NCBI RefSeq assembly: GCF_015163075.1
Contig: NZ_JADDXU010000012.1
Coordinates: 186,001-250,000 of the forward strand
Direction of reading: 5' to 3'
DNA from: Streptomyces justiciae
GTDB taxonomy: Bacteria > Actinomycetota > Actinomycetes > Streptomycetales > Streptomycetaceae
DNA length: 64,000 bases
Positions within the stretch are counted from its first letter, which is position 1. Every line of letters starts with the position of its first letter. Shown here in pieces: positions 39,093 to 47,624 of this stretch. The position numbers were made by a program, and so were the translations under genes. The notes under the pieces were generated by a model. The model saw only the letters and a program-made list of their open reading frames with translations, searched no databases and was not told the origin of the DNA.

Positions 39093-39524
39093 GTGCACGC
39101 ACTGAGGAAGAACCACCCGCTGCGCCGGATCGTGCTGGCGAGCGCCGCCACCGTCTCCGGCATGGTCCTGCTGCTGTCGCTGAAACCGCACGACACCCCG
39201 ACCGCGATATCTGCCACGTCACCTTCCACGGCCCCGTCGGCGGCCGGGGCGGGCACGTTCACCGGCGACTCGGTGCAGACCCGCTGGGGTCCCGTCCAGG
39301 TCCGGATCACGGTCAAGGGCGGCAAGCTCACCGACGTCACGGCGGTCGTCTATCCCTCGGACAATCCGCGGGACCAGGAGATCAACAGCTACGCCCTCCC
39401 CCGGCTGCGGACCGAGGCCCTCCAGGCCCAGAGCGCGGACATCGACACGGTCTCGGGGGCCACCTACACGAGCGACGGTTACCGCCAGTCGCTCCAGTCC
39501 GCCCTCGACTCGGCGACCGGCTGA
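39093..39524 (+). CDS. Membrane-anchored FMN-binding domain protein (one flavin site)
   Basis: A 143-residue protein, GTG start 10 bp after the oxidoreductase stop. An N-terminal anchor helix (HPLRRIVLASAATVSGMVLL) is followed by a Pro/Ser/Ala linker and one FMN-bind domain (GPVQVRITVKGGKLTDVTAV). The segment DIDTVSGATYTSDGY holds the SGAT motif; its Thr is the residue to which ApbE attaches FMN through a phosphoester bond. It should act outside the membrane as a one-electron relay, like RnfG/NqrC modules. Paired with oxidoreductase 1; the domain is repeated twice in the second pair. Confidence 0.88.
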   Translation: MHALRKNHPLRRIVLASAATVSGMVLLLSLKPHDTPTAISATSPSTAPSAAGAGTFTGDSVQTRWGPVQVRITVKGGKLTDVTAVVYPSDNPRDQEINSYALPRLRTEALQAQSADIDTVSGATYTSDGYRQSLQSALDSATG

Positions 39525-39599
39525 ACACCCAGGCGTCACGGCACGTATCTCTGGGCCAAGGGACCACGCCACCCCCCTTGCCCCGCTCCCGGAGGAATC

Positions 39600-40982
39600 G
39601 TGACCACCACGCTCGCAGGCGGCCGCGCCGCCCGCCGCCAGACGATGCGCCGCATCCGCCCGCGCCGCTCCCCGGCCGTCCCGCTGGTGATCGCCCTATG
39701 GGCGGGCGCGGCGGCGGTGCTGTGGCTGTGGTGGGACAACACCCCCTCCCTCGCGGACAACACCGCGAAGATCCTCGCCGCGGGCCGGATCACCGGTCTC
39801 CTCGCGGGCTATCTGATGGCGCTGGTCGTCCTCCAGATGGCCCGGGTGCCGGCGCTGGAACGGCGGGTGGGCTCGGACCGGGTCGCCCGCTGGCACGCGA
39901 TGAGCGGCCGCTACACGGTGAGCCTGGTCATCGCGCACGTCTTCCTGATCACCTGGGCGTACGCGCTCCAGGCCGGCAAGACGCTCGGCGACATCGTCCA
40001 GCAGTTCATGGACATGGTCACGACCCTGCCGGACATGGGCAAGGCGGCGATCGGCACCGGGCTGCTGGTGGTCATCGCGCTGCTGTCGGTCGGCGGGGTC
40101 CGGCGCAGGCTGCCGTACGACACCTGGTACCACGTGCACCTGCTCACCTACGCCGTGGTGTTCCTGACGTTCTGGCACCAGATCACCACCGGCAACGAGT
40201 TCGCCGTCCAGCCCACCGCGAAGACCTTCTGGTACGGGCTCTACGGCGCCGTCACCGCGCTGGTGGTCTGGTACCGGATCCTCACCCCGCTCCGCCTCAA
40301 CCTCAAGCACCGGATGTACGTCGAGGCGGTCATCGAGGAGACGCCGGGCATCGTGTCCGTGCTGATCGGCGGGAAGAAGCTGCACCGGATGGGCGCGGAG
40401 GCCGGACAGTTCTTCCGCTGGCGGTTCATGGCGCCCGGCATGCGGTTCAGCTCCCACCCGTACTCGCTGTCGGCGGCGCCCCGCCCGGACATGCTGCGGA
40501 TCACGGTCAAGGCGATCGGCGACCACACCGCCCGGCTGCGCGAACTGCGGCCCGGCACGCGTGTGTGGGCCGAAGGCCCCTACGGCGCCCTGACCGCCCA
40601 GCGCCGCAGCCGCGGCAAGGTGCTGCTGGTCGCGGGCGGCGTCGGCATCACGCCGATGCGGGCGCTGTTCGAGACGCTGCCCGGCGCGTCCGGTGACATC
40701 ACCCTGCTCTACCGGGCCAACAGCACCCAGGACCTGGCGCTGTGGGACGAGCTGGCCGCCATCGCCGACGAGCGGGGCGCCCGGCTGATGTACGCGGTCA
40801 ACAGTCCGGACGGCGAGCGGCCCGACATCTCGGCGGACCGGCTGCGGCAGAAGCTGCCGGACATCGACGACCACGACGTGTTCCTGTGCGGGCCGCCCGG
40901 CTTCGCGCAGTCCGTGTACGACTCCCTGCGCGACGCGGGCGTGCCGGCCCGCCGTATCCACCACGAGTCGTTCGAGATGTGA
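39600..40982 (+). CDS. Ferric-reductase-like membrane flavohaem oxidoreductase 2
   Basis: A 460-residue paralogue of the 37733 gene with the same architecture. Membrane domain: WHAMSGRYTVSLVIAHVFLI and WYHVHLLTYAVVFLTFWHQI with conserved His pairs. Cytosolic reductase: HPYSLSAAPRPDM (FAD), LLVAGGVGITPMRALFETLP and CGPPGF, ending HHESFEM like its sibling. GTG start with GGAGGAATC immediately upstream. It differs in the loop between helices and in the reductase surface, so acceptor or donor preference may differ. The gene pair arrangement (oxidoreductase followed by FMN protein) has been duplicated. Confidence 0.88.
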   Translation: MTTTLAGGRAARRQTMRRIRPRRSPAVPLVIALWAGAAAVLWLWWDNTPSLADNTAKILAAGRITGLLAGYLMALVVLQMARVPALERRVGSDRVARWHAMSGRYTVSLVIAHVFLITWAYALQAGKTLGDIVQQFMDMVTTLPDMGKAAIGTGLLVVIALLSVGGVRRRLPYDTWYHVHLLTYAVVFLTFWHQITTGNEFAVQPTAKTFWYGLYGAVTALVVWYRILTPLRLNLKHRMYVEAVIEETPGIVSVLIGGKKLHRMGAEAGQFFRWRFMAPGMRFSSHPYSLSAAPRPDMLRITVKAIGDHTARLRELRPGTRVWAEGPYGALTAQRRSRGKVLLVAGGVGITPMRALFETLPGASGDITLLYRANSTQDLALWDELAAIADERGARLMYAVNSPDGERPDISADRLRQKLPDIDDHDVFLCGPPGFAQSVYDSLRDAGVPARRIHHESFEM

Positions 40983-41056
40983 GCGACGCTCCCGCACGGA
41001 CGTAACGGGCCCTCAACTCTGCTCGGCAGCCCCAGACTTCAGGAGTTCATTCAGCC

Positions 41057-41836
41057 ATGAGGAAGAGTCATCCGATCCGGCGTGTCGTCCTGGCCGGCGC
41101 CGCCACCGTCTCCGGGATCGTGCTGCTGCTGTCGCTGAAACCGGCGTCCGACCCGGCCTCCGCGTCCGCGGCGGGCGGCGCGGCCCCGCCGGCCGCCGCC
41201 CAGGAGTCGGCGCAGGGCGGGGCGCAGGCGGCGGGGACGAGCACGTCCACCGGGGACGCCGCGCAGACCCAGTACGGTGCCGTCCAGGTCCGTATCACCG
41301 TCGTCGGCAACAAGATCACCAAGTCGGAGGCGGTGCAGGCGCCGCAGGGCGGGACCAGCACCGAGAAGACCAACCTGGCCGTGCCCAAGCTCAACGCGGA
41401 CGTGGTCGCCAAGCAGAGTCCCGACATCGACACCGTGTCGGGGGCGACCTACACGAGCGAGGGCTACAAGAAGTCCCTGCAGTCGGCCATCGACAAGGCG
41501 AACGCCGCCGCCTCGGCCGCCCAGCCCTCGCAGAGCGCGTCGGCCCCGGCCCAGGAAGCCGCCTCCAAGACCCTCACGGGCACGGTCGCGCAGACCCAGT
41601 ACGGCCCGGTCCAGGTCCGGATCACCGTCGCCAACGGCAAGATCACCAAGGCCGAGGCGGTCCAGGCGCCGAGCGGCGGCCAGAGCACGCAGAAGACCGA
41701 GCTGGCCGTACCGAAGCTCAACGCGGCAGCGGTGGCGGCCGGCAGCGCGGACATCGACTCGGTGTCGGGGGCCACCTACACCAGCGCGGGCTACAAGAAG
41801 TCCCTCCAGTCGGCGCTGGACCAGGCCGGTGGCTGA
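41057..41836 (+). CDS. Membrane-anchored protein with two FMN-binding domains
   Basis: A 259-residue protein. The anchor (RRVVLAGAATVSGIVLLLSL) matches that of the single-domain protein. Two FMN-bind domains follow, about 75-150 (YGAVQVRITVVGNKITKSEA, then DIDTVSGATYTSEGYKKSL) and about 178-257 (YGPVQVRITVANGKITKAEA, then DIDSVSGATYTSAGYKKSL), joined by an Ala/Ser/Gln-rich linker. Two SGAT sites allow two covalent FMNs, giving a short multi-flavin wire outside the cell membrane. The domains are more alike than either is to the 39093 protein, suggesting recent internal duplication. AGGAG precedes the ATG by 10 nt. Confidence 0.9.
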   Translation: MRKSHPIRRVVLAGAATVSGIVLLLSLKPASDPASASAAGGAAPPAAAQESAQGGAQAAGTSTSTGDAAQTQYGAVQVRITVVGNKITKSEAVQAPQGGTSTEKTNLAVPKLNADVVAKQSPDIDTVSGATYTSEGYKKSLQSAIDKANAAASAAQPSQSASAPAQEAASKTLTGTVAQTQYGPVQVRITVANGKITKAEAVQAPSGGQSTQKTELAVPKLNAAAVAAGSADIDSVSGATYTSAGYKKSLQSALDQAGG

Positions 41837-42629
41837 CACCGTGGCCGAGTCGGCAGATGCTCCCGCCGCGGTACGTCATGCGGAGGAGGTCATGGGGACC
41901 GTCTTCTCCTTCGACGTCCGCGGCGGGGACCCCGGTGCCGTCAAGGCGGCACTGGAGGAGGCGGTGGCCGGGCTGCACCGGGTCGACGCCGTGTTCAGCA
42001 CGTACCGCGACGACAGCCAGATCTCGCGCCTGGCGCACGGCGAGCTGACCGTCGAGGAGTGCGATCCCGAGGTCGCCGAAGTCCTCGAACTGGGCGCGGA
42101 GGCCGAGCGGTTGAGCGACGGCTGGTTCAGCATGCGCTACCAGGGCCGACTGGACCCGACGGGCATCGTCAAGGGCTGGGCGGTGGAACGGGCGGCGAAG
42201 TCCTTGATGGCGGCGGGCGCGACCGGGGTGAGCCTCAACGGCGGCGGGGACGTACAGCTGCTGGGGACGCCGGGGCCGCAGCGGCCGTGGCGGGTGGGGG
42301 TCGCTGACCCGTTGCGGCCGGGGGGTCTGGCGGCGGTGGTGTCGGCGGCGGGAACCGACGAACTGGCGGTCGCCACGTCCGGCACGGCGGAACGCGGCAC
42401 GCACATAGTCGACCCCCGCACGGGCCGCTCCGCGGTGACGGACCTGGTCGCCGTGACAGTGGTGGCCCCCAGCGTCACCTGGGCGGACTGCTGGGCGACG
42501 GCGGCGTTCGCGATGGGCTCGCGGGAGGGTTTGCGCTGGCTGGAGTCACTGCCGGATGTGGAGGCGCTGTTGATCACGGCGGGCGATGAGGTGAGGTGTA
42601 CGGGCGGCTTGGCAGCAAGGCTCGGATGA
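41829..42629 (+). CDS. apbE: FAD:protein FMN transferase ApbE
   Basis: A 266-residue ApbE. It starts near VADTVAESADAPAAVRHAEE and contains VMGTVFSFDVRGG, VDAVFSTYRDDSQISRLAHG, LDPTGIVKGWAVERAAKSLM, GVSLNGGGDVQLLG and SGTAERGTHIVDPRTGRSAV, all ApbE signatures (the GGGD and HI(I/V)DPRTG motifs). It transfers FMN from FAD to the SGAT threonine of the two FMN-bind proteins upstream, making this locus self-sufficient. It overlaps the preceding stop by 8 bp; a GTG at 41841 is an alternative start. No signal peptide is obvious, although targets are extracytoplasmic: either the anchors are loaded before export or a signal is missed. Confidence 0.92.
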   Translation: MADTVAESADAPAAVRHAEEVMGTVFSFDVRGGDPGAVKAALEEAVAGLHRVDAVFSTYRDDSQISRLAHGELTVEECDPEVAEVLELGAEAERLSDGWFSMRYQGRLDPTGIVKGWAVERAAKSLMAAGATGVSLNGGGDVQLLGTPGPQRPWRVGVADPLRPGGLAAVVSAAGTDELAVATSGTAERGTHIVDPRTGRSAVTDLVAVTVVAPSVTWADCWATAAFAMGSREGLRWLESLPDVEALLITAGDEVRCTGGLAARLG

Positions 42630-42638
42630 AAGGCTTTT

Positions 42639-42699
42639 AGGGGCGCGGGGCTGTATCGATTTACGGCTCCGCCGCGTGGGCGCGACCAGCCACGAAGCA
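42639..42699. repeat. Long variant of the dispersed intergenic repeat
   Basis: AGGGGCGCGGGGCTGTATCG starts the element and GCGCGACCAGCCACGAAGC ends it, with an internal GATTTACGGCTCCGCCGCG segment. The two end blocks are the reverse complement of the 28038 and 62896 core; the middle is an insertion. It lies between the convergent apbE and argR genes. Confidence 0.75.
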
Positions 42700-42716
42700 C
42701 CCGCACCCGACGACGA

Positions 42717-43262
42717 TCAATGCCCGTTCTGAGCCAACCGCAACAAATGCTCGGCGAGCGCCTGCCCACCCACCGGATCCCGACTGATCAACAACAACGT
42801 GTCGTCACCCGCGATGGTCCCCAAAATGTCATGCAGCTCAGCCTGATCAATGGCCGAAGCCAGGAACTGCGCAGCACCCGGCGGCGTCCGAAGCACCACC
42901 AGATTCGCCGACGCCTCCGCGGAGATCAGCAGCTCCTGCGAGAGCCGCCGCATCCGCTCTTCCTTCGCGGACTCCCCCAGCGGCGCCCGAGGAGTACGGA
43001 ACCCGCCCTCACTCGGAACCGCGTAGATGAGATCCCCGTCGGTGTTACGGATCTTCACCGCGTTCAGCTCGTCGAGGTCCCGGGAGAGCGTCGCCTGCGT
43101 GACGCTCAGCCCGTCGTCGGACAAGAGCTTGGCCAACTGGCTCTGCGACCGCACCGGTTGCCGGTTGAGGATGTCCACGATCCGGCGGTGCCGCGCCGTG
43201 CGCGTCTGCGGCACCGCAGGCCCGCCGGCCCCGTTCTGCTCATGCTCCTGCGCCTGGCTCAT
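42717..43262 (-). CDS. argR: Arginine repressor
   Basis: A 181-residue ArgR starting MSQAQEHEQNGAGGPAVPQT. The N-terminal winged helix is RHRRIVDILNRQPVRSQSQL and LSVTQATLSRDLDELNAVKI; the C-terminal hexamer/arginine-binding domain has TPPGAAQFLASAIDQAELHD and GTIAGDDTLLLISRDPVGGQ. It represses arginine genes and would bind the boxes before argC and argH. A longer start at 43286 (MIRRNETSMSQ) would overlap the argD stop by 4 bp, matching the coupling seen elsewhere in the operon; which start is used is not settled. Confidence 0.94.
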   Translation of the reverse strand: MSQAQEHEQNGAGGPAVPQTRTARHRRIVDILNRQPVRSQSQLAKLLSDDGLSVTQATLSRDLDELNAVKIRNTDGDLIYAVPSEGGFRTPRAPLGESAKEERMRRLSQELLISAEASANLVVLRTPPGAAQFLASAIDQAELHDILGTIAGDDTLLLISRDPVGGQALAEHLLRLAQNGH

Positions 43263-43282
43263 CGACGTCTCATTTCTCCGGA

Positions 43283-44488
43283 TCATCCGTCCCCGTTGGC
43301 TGCCTTCGCCGCCTTCGCCGCGTCAAGAACGCCGGGCAGCGCCTGGAGCAGCGCAGCCACCTCGTCGTCGCCGAGGTTCAGCGGCGGCATGAGCCGTACG
43401 ACATCGGGGGCGGGCGCGTTCACCAGGAAACCGGCGTCCTGAGCCGCCTGCTGCACCTGGGGCGCGAGCGGCTCGGTGAGCACGATACCCAGGAGGAGCC
43501 CGGAGCCCCGGACGTGGTCGACCAGCGGGTGCCCCAGGGACTCGATTCCGTCGCTCAGCGCGGCGCTCTGCCGCTTGACGTTGTCGAGCAGCCCGTCGCC
43601 GGCGATGGTGTCGAGGACGGCGAGTCCGGCGGCGCAGGCGACCGGGTTGCCGCCGAAGGTCGTGCCGTGGTGGCCGGGCTGGAGCAGCTCCGCGGCCCGG
43701 CCGAAGGCTACGGTCGCGCCGAGCGGCAGTCCGCCGCCGAGCTGCTTGGCGAGGGTCACGACATCCGGCAGGACGCCCTCGTGGGCCTGGTACTCGAACC
43801 AGTGCCCGGTCCGGCCGATGCCGGTCTGCACCTCGTCGAGGACCAGCAGCGCGCCCTTGGCCGCGGTGATGGCCCGGGCCGCCTTGAGGTAGCCGGCGGG
43901 CGGGACGACGACGCCGTTCTCGCCCTGGATGGGCTCGATGATGACGAGCGCGGTGTCCTCGGTGACCGCGGCGGCCAGCGCCTGCGCGTCGCCGTACGGC
44001 ACGTGCGTGACGTCACCCGGCAGCGGCAGGAACGGGGTCTGCTTGGCGGGCTGGCCGGTGAGGGCGAGGGCGCCCATGGTCCGGCCGTGGAAGCCGCCGG
44101 ACGTGGCGACCATGTGGCTGCGCCCGGTCAGCCGGCCGATCTTGAAGGCGGCCTCGTTGGCCTCGGCGCCGGAGTTGCAGAAGAAGACCCTGCCGTCCCG
44201 GCCGAAGTGCTGGAGCAGCCGTTCGGCGAGGGCGATCGTCGGCTCGGCCATGAAGAAGTTGGAGATGTGGCCGAGGGACGCGATCTGCTTGCTGACGGCG
44301 TCGATGACCGCCGGGTGGGCGTGGCCGAGCGCGTTGGTGGCGATGCCGCCGACCCAGTCGTAGTACTGCCTGCCCTCGGAGTCCCAGACCTTCAGGCCCT
44401 CACCGCGGACGAGGGGGAGGCGCGGGGTGCCGTAGTTGTTCATGAGCGAGCCCTGCCACCGCTGGGTGAGCTCCTGATTGCCGGTCAT
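43283..44488 (-). CDS. argD: Acetylornithine aminotransferase
   Basis: A 401-residue class III PLP aminotransferase. Key segments are YYDWVGGIATNALGHAHPAV, VFFCNSGAEANEAAFKIGRL, GGFHGRTMGALALTGQPAKQ, LLVLDEVQTGIGRTGHWFEY and VTLAKQLGGGLPLGATVAFG with the PLP lysine. It converts N-acetylglutamate semialdehyde to acetylornithine. Its ATG overlaps the argB stop by 4 bp. The order argC-J-B-D-R matches other streptomycetes. Confidence 0.95.
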   Translation of the reverse strand: MTGNQELTQRWQGSLMNNYGTPRLPLVRGEGLKVWDSEGRQYYDWVGGIATNALGHAHPAVIDAVSKQIASLGHISNFFMAEPTIALAERLLQHFGRDGRVFFCNSGAEANEAAFKIGRLTGRSHMVATSGGFHGRTMGALALTGQPAKQTPFLPLPGDVTHVPYGDAQALAAAVTEDTALVIIEPIQGENGVVVPPAGYLKAARAITAAKGALLVLDEVQTGIGRTGHWFEYQAHEGVLPDVVTLAKQLGGGLPLGATVAFGRAAELLQPGHHGTTFGGNPVACAAGLAVLDTIAGDGLLDNVKRQSAALSDGIESLGHPLVDHVRGSGLLLGIVLTEPLAPQVQQAAQDAGFLVNAPAPDVVRLMPPLNLGDDEVAALLQALPGVLDAAKAAKAANGDG

Positions 44489-45396
44489 TCCCCATCCCCC
44501 TCTTGCGCGTCCGGCACGACCATCGTGCCGATTCCTTCGTCCGTGAAGATCTCCAGCAGGATCGAGTGCTGGACCCGTCCGTCGATGACCCGGGCGGTGG
44601 TGACGCCGTTGCGCACGGCGTGCAGGCAGCCCTCCATCTTGGGGACCATGCCGGAGCTCAACTCCGGCAGCAGCTTCTCCAGTTGGGAGGCGGTGAGGCG
44701 GCTGATCACCTCGTCGGAGTGGGGCCAGTCCTCGTAGAGGCCCTCGACGTCCGTGAGGACCATGAGGGTTTCGGCGCCCAGCGCAGCAGCGAGTGCCGCA
44801 GCCGCCGTATCAGCATTGACGTTGTAGACATGGTGGTCGTCCTGGCTGCGGGCGATCGACGAGACGACCGGGATGCGGCCGTCGGCGAGCAGGGCCTCGA
44901 TCGCGCCCGTGTCGATCGCGGTGATCTCGCCGACCCGCCCGATGTCGACCAACTCGCCGTCGATCTCGGGCTGGTGCTTGGTGGCGGTGATGGTGTGCGC
45001 GTCCTCGCCGGTCAACCCGACGGCCAGCGGCCCGTGTTGGTTGAGGAGTCCGACCAGCTCGCGCTGGACCTGACCGGCCAGCACCATCCGTACGACGTCC
45101 ATGGCGTCCTCGGTGGTGACGCGGAGGCCGGCCTTGAACTCGCTGACGATGCCCGCCTGGTCGAGGGCGGCGCTGATCTGCGGGCCGCCGCCGTGCACGA
45201 CGACCGGCTTGAGGCCGGCGTGGTGCAGGAAGACGACGTCCTGGGCGAACGCGCGCTTGAGGTCCTCGTCGATCATGGCGTTGCCGCCGAACTTGATGAC
45301 GACGGTCTTGCCGTTGTGCCGGACCAGCCAGGGCAGCGCCTCGATGAGGATCTGGGCCTTGGGCAGCGCGGTGTGTTTGCGGGTCACATTGCTCAT
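44485..45396 (-). CDS. argB: Acetylglutamate kinase
   Basis: A 303-residue amino-acid kinase starting MSNVTRKHTALPKAQILIEA. It contains KTVVIKFGGNAMIDEDLKRA, LKPVVVHGGGPQISAALDQA, YNVNADTAAAALAAALGAET and SGMVPKMEGCLHAVRNGVTT. It phosphorylates N-acetylglutamate. The size and the N-terminal helix are those of arginine-sensitive hexameric forms. Start ATG overlaps the argJ stop (ATGA). Confidence 0.95.
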   Translation of the reverse strand: MSNVTRKHTALPKAQILIEALPWLVRHNGKTVVIKFGGNAMIDEDLKRAFAQDVVFLHHAGLKPVVVHGGGPQISAALDQAGIVSEFKAGLRVTTEDAMDVVRMVLAGQVQRELVGLLNQHGPLAVGLTGEDAHTITATKHQPEIDGELVDIGRVGEITAIDTGAIEALLADGRIPVVSSIARSQDDHHVYNVNADTAAAALAAALGAETLMVLTDVEGLYEDWPHSDEVISRLTASQLEKLLPELSSGMVPKMEGCLHAVRNGVTTARVIDGRVQHSILLEIFTDEGIGTMVVPDAQEGDGE

Positions 45397-46544
45397 GAGG
45401 AGTACGCGCTGTTCTCGTGGACGTAGTCGGCGGTGAGGTCGTTGGTCCAGATGGTGGCGGTCTCGGCGCCGGCGGCGAGGTCGGCGACGATGTGCACCTC
45501 GCGGTAGCGCATGTCGACCTTGTCGCGGTCCTCGCCGACGCCGCCGTTCTTGCAGACCCAGACGCCGTTGATGGCGACGTTGAGCTGGTCCGGCTCGAAG
45601 GCGGCCTTGGTGGTGCCGATCGCGGAGAGCACGCGGCCCCAGTTGGGGTCCTCGCCGTGGATGGCGCACTTGAGGAGGTTGTTGCGGGCGATGGAGCGGC
45701 CCACCTCGACGGCGTCCTCCTCGGTCGCGGCGTTGATCACCTCGACCTTGATGTCCTTGCTGGCGCCCTCGGCGTCCCGGATGAGCTGCTGCCCGAGGTC
45801 GTCGCAGACCTGCCGTACGGCCTCGGCGAACTCCTCGTAGGCCGGGGCGACTTCGGCGGCGCCCGAGGCGAGTAGCAGGACCGTGTCGTTGGTGGACATG
45901 CAGCCGTCGGAGTCGACGCGGTCGAAGGTGGTGCGGGTCGCGGCCCGAAGTGCCTTGTCCAGTACGTCACTCGGGAGGTCGGCGTCGGTGGTGAGGACGA
46001 CGAGCATGGTGGCGAGGCCGGGGGCGAGCATGCCCGCGCCCTTGGCCATGCCGCCGACCGTCCAGCCGTCCTTGGTGACGACGGACGTCTTGTGGACGGT
46101 GTCGGTGGTCTTGATGGCGATGGCGGCCTTCTCGCCGCCGTGCTCGCTCAACGCCTCGGCGGCGCTCTCGACTCCCGGCAGCAGCTTGTCCATCGGCAGC
46201 AGGACGCCGATGAGGCCGGTGGAGGCGACGGCTACCTCGATGGCGCCGACGCCGAGGACGTCGGCGACCTTCTCGGCGGTGGCGTGGGTGTCCTGGAAGC
46301 CCTTGGGGCCCGTACAGGCGTTGGCACCACCGGAGTTGAGGACGACGGCCGTCAACCGGCCGTCCTTGAGGACCTGTTCGGACCACTGGACCGGGGCGGC
46401 CTTCACACGGTTGGAGGTGAAGACACCGGCGGCGGCGCGGCGGGGCCCGTCGTTGACCACGAGGGCCAGGTCGGGGTTGCCGTTCTCCTTGATTCCGGCG
46501 GCGATGCCCGCTGCCCGGAATCCCTTGGCTGCCGTGACACTCAC
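45393..46544 (-). CDS. argJ: Bifunctional ornithine acetyltransferase / N-acetylglutamate synthase
   Basis: A 383-residue ArgJ, GTG start overlapping the argC stop by 4 bp. It begins SVTAAKGFRAAGIAAGIKEN. The self-cleavage region is GGMAKGAGMLAPGLATMLVV, where cleavage before the Thr of AT-ML generates the alpha and beta chains. VDSDGCMSTNDTVLLLASGA and AIHGEDPNWGRVLSAIG are further signatures. It recycles acetyl groups between acetylornithine and glutamate; whether it also uses acetyl-CoA cannot be told from sequence. Confidence 0.95.
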   Translation of the reverse strand: MSVTAAKGFRAAGIAAGIKENGNPDLALVVNDGPRRAAAGVFTSNRVKAAPVQWSEQVLKDGRLTAVVLNSGGANACTGPKGFQDTHATAEKVADVLGVGAIEVAVASTGLIGVLLPMDKLLPGVESAAEALSEHGGEKAAIAIKTTDTVHKTSVVTKDGWTVGGMAKGAGMLAPGLATMLVVLTTDADLPSDVLDKALRAATRTTFDRVDSDGCMSTNDTVLLLASGAAEVAPAYEEFAEAVRQVCDDLGQQLIRDAEGASKDIKVEVINAATEEDAVEVGRSIARNNLLKCAIHGEDPNWGRVLSAIGTTKAAFEPDQLNVAINGVWVCKNGGVGEDRDKVDMRYREVHIVADLAAGAETATIWTNDLTADYVHENSAYSS

Positions 46545-47569
46545 GGTGCGACTCCGATCGTGGAAAGCCCCGTGGTCTCGTCGAGTCCGAGGGCGATGTT
46601 CATGCTCTGCACGGCACCGCCCGCGGTGCCCTTGGTGAGGTTGTCGATGGCGCTGATCGCGATGATGCGGCCCGCGGTCTCGTCGTACGCGACCTGCACC
46701 TGAACGGCGTTGGAACCGTAGACGGACGCGGTCGCGGGCCACTGTCCCTCGGGGAGGAGGTGGACGAAGGGCTCGTCGGCGTAGGCCTTCTCGTAGGCGG
46801 CGCGGACGGACTCGGCGGTGACGCCGGCACGGGCCTTGGCGCTGCACGTGGCGAGGATGCCGCGGGGCATCGGCGCGAGGGTCGGGGTGAAGGAGACGGT
46901 GATCCGCTCACCCGCGACCCCGCTGAAGTTCTGGATCATCTCGGGCGTGTGCCGGTGGCCGCCGCCGACGCCGTACGGCGTCATGGACCCCATGACCTCG
47001 CTGCCCAGCAAATGGGCCTTGGGCGCCTTGCCCGCGCCGGAGGTGCCGGAGGCGGCGACGATCACGGCCTCCGCCTCGGCGATCCCGGCGGCGTACGCCG
47101 GGAACAGGGCCAGCGTGGCGGCGGTCGGGTAGCAACCGGGTACCGCGATGCGCTTGGACCCCTCCAGCGCGGCGCGGGCACCCGGAAGTTCGGGGAGGCC
47201 GTACGGCCAGGTGCCGGCGTGGGCGGAGCCGTAGAACTTCTCCCAGTCGGCGGCGTCCTTGAGCCGGAAGTCGGCGCCCATGTCGACGACGAGGACGTCC
47301 GGGCCGAGCTGCTCGGCGACCGCGGCGGACTGGCCATGGGGCAGCGCGAGGAACACGACGTCGTGCCCGGCGAGCACCTCGGGGGTGGTCTCCTGGAGCA
47401 CTCGGCCGGCCAGCGGCAGCAGGTGCGGCTGCAGGGCGCCCAGCTGCTGGCCGGCGTTGGAGTTGCCGGTCAGGGCACCGATCTCGACCTCGGGGTGGGC
47501 CAGGAGCAGCCGCAGGACCTCGCCGCCCGCATAACCGCTCGCCCCGGCCACTGCCGCACGTACCGCCAT
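46541..47569 (-). CDS. argC: N-acetyl-gamma-glutamyl-phosphate reductase
   Basis: A 342-residue reductase, first gene of argCJBDR. It starts MAVRAAVAGASGYAGGEVLR (NADP-binding), has the catalytic Cys in RIAVPGCYPTAATLALFPAY, ASGTSGAGKAPKAHLLGSE and GGHRHTPEMIQNF. It reduces N-acetylglutamyl phosphate to the semialdehyde. Tandem ARG boxes lie within 55 bp upstream. Confidence 0.96.
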   Translation of the reverse strand: MAVRAAVAGASGYAGGEVLRLLLAHPEVEIGALTGNSNAGQQLGALQPHLLPLAGRVLQETTPEVLAGHDVVFLALPHGQSAAVAEQLGPDVLVVDMGADFRLKDAADWEKFYGSAHAGTWPYGLPELPGARAALEGSKRIAVPGCYPTAATLALFPAYAAGIAEAEAVIVAASGTSGAGKAPKAHLLGSEVMGSMTPYGVGGGHRHTPEMIQNFSGVAGERITVSFTPTLAPMPRGILATCSAKARAGVTAESVRAAYEKAYADEPFVHLLPEGQWPATASVYGSNAVQVQVAYDETAGRIIAISAIDNLTKGTAGGAVQSMNIALGLDETTGLSTIGVAP

Positions 47570-47587
47570 GTCACCCTCCTCTTGGAT

Positions 47588-47624
47588 GGCATGACTATAC
47601 GCAGCGATGCACGTTTATGCAATC
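47588..47624. promoter_or_regulatory. Tandem ARG boxes upstream of argC
   Basis: GATGCACGTTTATGCAAT (47606-47623) is a good palindromic box, and GGCATGACTATACGCAGC (47588-47605) a weaker second one adjoining it. They lie 19-54 bp upstream of the argC ATG, the expected site for an ArgR hexamer repressing argCJBDR. Confidence 0.78.
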
